Shown: piece by piece, positions 60,941-64,000 of the stretch
Numbering within the stretch: the first letter of the stretch is position 1
How the letters are laid out: each line of letters begins with the position of its first letter
NCBI RefSeq assembly: GCF_001552195.1
Contig: NZ_BCQS01000017.1
Coordinates: 1 to 64,000 of the forward strand
Direction: 5' to 3'
DNA: 64,000 nt
Source of the DNA: Actinomadura latina NBRC 106108
GTDB lineage: Bacteria; Actinomycetota; Actinomycetes; Streptosporangiales; Streptosporangiaceae
Notes under the pieces: model-generated
What the model was told of the DNA's origin: nothing
Database searches by the model: none
The model's input: the letters and a program-made list of their open reading frames with translations, nothing else
Made by a program: the position numbers and the translations under genes

Positions 60941-62284
60941 GTGAACACCAAGATCCTGCTGGACGAATCGAAGCTCCCGAGCCGCTGGTACAACGTCGTC
61001 CCCGACCTGCCCGCGCCGCCGCCCCCGCCGCTGCACCCGGGGACGCGCGAGCCGGTCGGGCCGGACGACCTGGCCCCGCTGTTCCCCATGGACCTCATCG
61101 CCCAGGAGGTCAGCGGTGACCGCTACATCGACATCCCCGAAGAGGTACGCGAGGTCTACCGCCTCTGGCGCCCGACGCCGCTGATCCGGGCGCACCGCCT
61201 GGAACGCGCCCTCGGCACGCCCGCCCGCATCTACGTCAAGTACGAGGGCGTCTCACCGGTCGGCTCGCACAAGCCGAACACGGCCGTCCCGCAGGCGTAC
61301 TACAACGCGCGCCAAGGCGTCCGCCGGCTGACCACCGAAACCGGCGCAGGCCAGTGGGGGAGCGCCCTGGCCTTCGCATGCGCCCAGTTCTCCCTCGACT
61401 GCGAGATCTGGATGGTGCGGGCCTCCTACGACCAGAAGCCGTACCGCCGCTCGATGATGGAGCTGTACGGCGCCCAGGTGCACGCGAGCCCCTCACCCCT
61501 GACATCCTCCGGCGCCAAGATCCTCGCGGACGCCCCGGACTCGCCCGGCTCCCTGGGCATAGCGATCTCCGAAGCGGTCGAATCCGCCTCCCCCGACGAC
61601 ACCCGTTACGCCCTCGGCAGCGTCCTGAACCACGTCCTCCTGCACCAGACGGTCATAGGCGAGGAGGCCCTGGAGCAACTGGCCATGGTCGGCGACACCC
61701 CGGACCTGATCGTGGGCTGCACCGGCGGCGGCTCGAACTTCGCCGGCCTGTTCTTCCCGTTCCTCCGCGAGAAACTGCAAGGCCGCATGAACCCGGACAT
61801 CCGCGCCGTGGAACCCGCCGCCTGCCCGTCCTTCACCCGCGGCCACTACGCCTACGACTTCGGCGACACCGCCGGCTTCACACCCCTCCTCAAGATGCAC
61901 ACCCTCGGGCACGACTTCATCCCCGACCCCATCCACGCGGGCGGCCTCCGCTACCACGGCATGGCCCCGCTGCTCTCCCACATGTACGAGCTGAACCTCT
62001 TCGAGGCCGAAGCGAAGCACCAGCGCGAGTGCTTCGAGGCGGGCGTCCTGTTCGCCCGCACGGAGGGCATCGTCCCGGCCCCCGAACCCACCCACGCCCT
62101 GGCCGCCGCCATCGCCGAGGCCCGCCACTGCGCCGAGACGGGCGAACCCAAGGTCATCCTCACCGCCCTCTGCGGCCACGGCCACCTCGACATGGCGGCC
62201 TACGACCGCTACCTTTCCGGCACCATGGAAGACCACGCCCTCCCCCAGTCCCGCCTGGACGAGGCCATGTCCACCCTTCCGTGA
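60941..62284 (+). CDS. TrpB2-type tryptophan synthase beta-like enzyme
   Basis: PLP enzyme of 447 residues. Length and sequence (RPTPLIRAHRLERALGTPARIYVKYEGVSPVGSHKPNTAVPQAYYN) mark TrpB2 rather than TrpB1; the PLP lysine is in SHKPNTA and the phosphate loop is GCTGGGSN. TrpB2 makes tryptophan from serine and indole without TrpA, or salvages indole. GGGAGGG lies before the GTG start at 60941. It stands alone, followed by RNase P RNA. Confidence 0.92.
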   Translation: MNTKILLDESKLPSRWYNVVPDLPAPPPPPLHPGTREPVGPDDLAPLFPMDLIAQEVSGDRYIDIPEEVREVYRLWRPTPLIRAHRLERALGTPARIYVKYEGVSPVGSHKPNTAVPQAYYNARQGVRRLTTETGAGQWGSALAFACAQFSLDCEIWMVRASYDQKPYRRSMMELYGAQVHASPSPLTSSGAKILADAPDSPGSLGIAISEAVESASPDDTRYALGSVLNHVLLHQTVIGEEALEQLAMVGDTPDLIVGCTGGGSNFAGLFFPFLREKLQGRMNPDIRAVEPAACPSFTRGHYAYDFGDTAGFTPLLKMHTLGHDFIPDPIHAGGLRYHGMAPLLSHMYELNLFEAEAKHQRECFEAGVLFARTEGIVPAPEPTHALAAAIAEARHCAETGEPKVILTALCGHGHLDMAAYDRYLSGTMEDHALPQSRLDEAMSTLP

Positions 62285-62328
62285 CCGCGGGGCGAGCGCC
62301 TCGCTCGACCCGCTAACCTTCTACGTAC

Positions 62329-62735
62329 GGCGGACGAGCCGGCCGGGCGGCCGCGTCGGGGAGCGATCCCCGTCGAGGAAAGTCCGGGCTCCACAGGGCA
62401 GGGTGGTCGGTAACACCGACCCGGGGTGACCCGCGGGACAGTGCCACAGAAAGCAGACCGCCACCGCCTCGCGCGGTGGTAAGGGTGAAACGGTGAGGTA
62501 AGAGCTCACCAGCGCCCACGGTGACGTGGGCGGCTCGGTAAACCCCACCCGGAGCAAGGTCAAGAAGGGGCCCCGCAAGAGGCCCCGCGCAGGCGCTTGA
62601 GGGCGGCCCGCCCGAGCCTGCGGGTAGACCGCTGGAGGCCGCCGGCAACGGCGGCCCGAGATGGATGGCCGTCACCCGCCGCCCCGCAAGGGACGGCGGA
62701 CCACAGAACCCGGCTTACAGGCCGACTCGTCCGCC
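62329..62735 (+). ncRNA. rnpB: RNase P RNA (class A)
   Basis: Catalytic RNA that processes tRNA 5' ends. The conserved core GAGGAAAGTCCGGGCTCC near the 5' side and ACAGAACCCGGCTTACAGG near the 3' side are present, and the ends pair as P1 (GGCGGACGAG with CTCGTCCGCC). A typical high-GC actinobacterial size of about 407 bases. Confidence 0.95.
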
Positions 62736-62998
62736 CTGTCCCTCTCGCCTGCGCCGCAGCCCTCATTGTTCTCGGCCATCGTGGCGTGCCCTAGACGCGG
62801 CTGGACGGCCTTCGGGTTCAAGCTCGCCCGGATGAGCCGGGGCGTGGGGAGTCGCGTTGCGCCAGGCGACTCTGGCGAATCGGGTCACCGGACACAGAAG
62901 GGATGAAACACGGCGCTTACTGTCCTGGTAAGAGCTGATCGCCTTGATCGGTGACAGCGGCGGGGCCGGGGTTCTGGGCCCCGTGGAGAGGAGCGCTG

Positions 62999-63205
62999 AT
63001 GATCATCATCGTGTTCATGGCCCTCGTGCTCGCCGGGCTGCTGGGTGGCCTCGCGTACCTGTGGGACTTCTCGCGCGCCAGCCGGCGTGACGCGCTGTTC
63101 CTTCCGGCGCAGGACGGCCGCGCCCGCCGCGCGCGCCGGGTGACGGGGATGTACGTGCGCGACTACCGGGACGACGACGAACGCGACGGGCAGCTGGTCG
63201 GCTGA
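62999..63205 (+). CDS. Small single-helix membrane protein
   Basis: A 68-residue protein: one N-terminal helix (MIIIVFMALVLAGLLGGLAYLW) and a basic then acidic polar tail. GGAGAGGAG lies just before the ATG at 62999. No recognised family. Followed by a terminator hairpin. Confidence 0.65.
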   Translation: MIIIVFMALVLAGLLGGLAYLWDFSRASRRDALFLPAQDGRARRARRVTGMYVRDYRDDDERDGQLVG

Positions 63206-63214
63206 CCGGACGCC

Positions 63215-63240
63215 GGCGGATCGGGGGTCGCCGATCCGCC
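63215..63240 (+). terminator. Terminator after the small membrane protein
   Basis: 10-base stem (63215-63224 with 63231-63240) and a 6-base loop, 9 bases after the stop. Confidence 0.65.
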
Positions 63241-63369
63241 GGGGCACGGGGGCGCGGCGCCGGACCGCACGCACCGGGGTGTGCGGACCGGGCGCCGGCC
63301 CGCCGGGCGCGGGGCCGGGGTCTCCGCCCGCGGGACGAGCCCGCCGGGAAGCCGGGGCCGGCGGGAGGC

Positions 63370-63403
63370 GTGCGGGCCGTCCTGACGGGGGGACGGCCCG
63401 CAC
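63370..63403 (-). terminator. Terminator after carbonic anhydrase
   Basis: 13-base stem (63370-63382 with 63391-63403) and an 8-base loop, just past the leftward stop at 63409. Confidence 0.7.
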
Positions 63404-63408
63404 CTCGT

Positions 63409-64000
63409 TCAGCCGACGGTGTGGGTGTCCGGGGCCTCGTCCGGGACGCGGGCGAACGTGCCGGTGGCGCGGTCGAGGATCTCGACCGTCGCGGACGAGA
63501 GGTCCAGGTAGAGGCCGACCAGCTCGATCTCGCCGGACTCGACCCGGTCCCGCAGCCACGGGTAGGTCAGCAGGTTGTCGAGCTGCTGCATCACGTTGAT
63601 CTTGCAGAGCCGGGTGAGGGGCGGCTCGTCCCAGCCGTCCGGGTCGGTGGCGAGGAAGCGGGCGAGGCTGTGGTTGCCGTGCCGCAGCCACCGCGACAGC
63701 CCGGTCAGGTGCTCGACCTCGGTGCCGCCGGCGAGCAGCGCGGCCATCGCGCCGCAGTTGGAGTGGCCGCAGATCGTGATCGTCCGGATGTCGAGGACGT
63801 TGGTGGCGTACTCGACGGTGGCGGAGACGGAGTCGTCGGGCGTCCGGGACCCGTGCCGGGGGACGAGGGCGCCGACGTTGCGGTTGATGAACAGGTCGCC
63901 GGGGCCGCTGGCGGTGATGATGTTGGGCACGACGCGCGAGTCCACGCAGGTGATGAACAGGTGCTGCGGCTTCTGCTCCATCGCCAGTTCGGCCATGATC
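63409..64000 (-). CDS. Beta-carbonic anhydrase (5' end beyond window)
   Basis: Zinc enzyme interconverting CO2 and bicarbonate. The ligands are visible: Cys in FITCVDSR with Asp, and His/Cys in CGHSNCGAM. The part present (about 195 residues) ends at 63409; the start lies outside the right edge. Its nearness to RuBisCO genes may be coincidental, since carbonic anhydrase also serves housekeeping roles. Confidence 0.92.
   Translation of the reverse strand, partial: IMAELAMEQKPQHLFITCVDSRVVPNIITASGPGDLFINRNVGALVPRHGSRTPDDSVSATVEYATNVLDIRTITICGHSNCGAMAALLAGGTEVEHLTGLSRWLRHGNHSLARFLATDPDGWDEPPLTRLCKINVMQQLDNLLTYPWLRDRVESGEIELVGLYLDLSSATVEILDRATGTFARVPDEAPDTHTVG

Noticed and set aside
62329..62735. 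Open frames across 62321-62800 on both strands
   Set aside because: They lie over the RNase P RNA, whose conserved core explains the sequence.

Overview
The window is about 64 kb of very GC-rich chromosome with frequent GTG/TTG starts, ATGA/GTGA gene overlaps, many paired regulators and actinobacterial signature families (DUF397/WhiJ-type cassette, DUF3052, DUF1918, DUF2510-M48). Local gene orders match actinobacteria: aceE next to DUF3052-ahpE, and Nif3 / zinc ribbon / RNase H-phosphatase. I infer a filamentous actinomycete, perhaps Thermomonosporaceae (Actinomadura-like). Genus is a guess. There is no integrase, transposase, CRISPR array or rRNA in the window.

Left part (1-10.3 kb): a GAF/PucR-type regulator with a 3-hydroxybutyrate dehydrogenase, an epoxide hydrolase, a WYL regulator, a TetR/NTF2-like divergent pair with a paired palindromic operator candidate, a stretch of gene fragments (5.93-7.3 kb), RidA, and a WhiJ-like cassette (XRE-DUF5753, two DUF397, RsbW-like ATPase, VOC protein).

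10.3-16.9 kb: central metabolism and redox: aceE, DUF1918, a frameshifted YjbQ gene, DUF3052, AhpE peroxiredoxin, a zinc-ribbon protein and a potassium channel with a nucleotide-binding domain.

17.0-25.3 kb: carbon fixation. Phosphoribulokinase lies divergent to a NarL-type two-component pair. CbbR lies divergent to cbbL-cbbS-cbbX (red-type form I RuBisCO plus its AAA+ activase), with clustered CbbR-like inverted repeats between them. A beta-carbonic anhydrase is cut by the right edge. No other Calvin-cycle genes are present here.

25.4-36.5 kb: a PAC2 protein, CBS protein, hydrolase, geranylgeranyl-reductase-like flavoprotein, tRNA-Val(UAC), DUF899, ECF41-type sigma factor beside a decayed VOC gene, a second fragment junction (near 32.04 kb), a secreted beta-helix protein, glnII and two small conserved proteins.

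36.8-48.8 kb: the most unusual locus. A PhaC-like Cys hydrolase is followed by two giant genes of the PUFA/heterocyst-glycolipid PKS type and a family-1 glycosyltransferase, all on one strand; the last three are coupled by start/stop overlaps. The first megaprotein (double nitronate-monooxygenase-like, KS, AT, KR) has lost the key catalytic residues I can recognise in every domain, yet keeps a 1,778-residue open frame. The second keeps intact KS and AT triads and DH residues, but its C-terminal phosphopantetheinyl-transferase-like domain lacks its metal ligands. I see no acyl carrier protein in either. This looks like a repurposed or unusual lipid synthase rather than random decay.

48.9-64 kb: OsmC, DUF1361, a HerA-type ATPase facing a membrane TraG/FtsK-like protein without a Walker A motif, a DUF2510-M48 membrane protease, two small conserved proteins, a PPOX-fold oxidoreductase, the Nif3 / zinc ribbon / RNase H-phosphatase operon, a TrpB2-type synthase, RNase P RNA, a tiny membrane protein and carbonic anhydrase.
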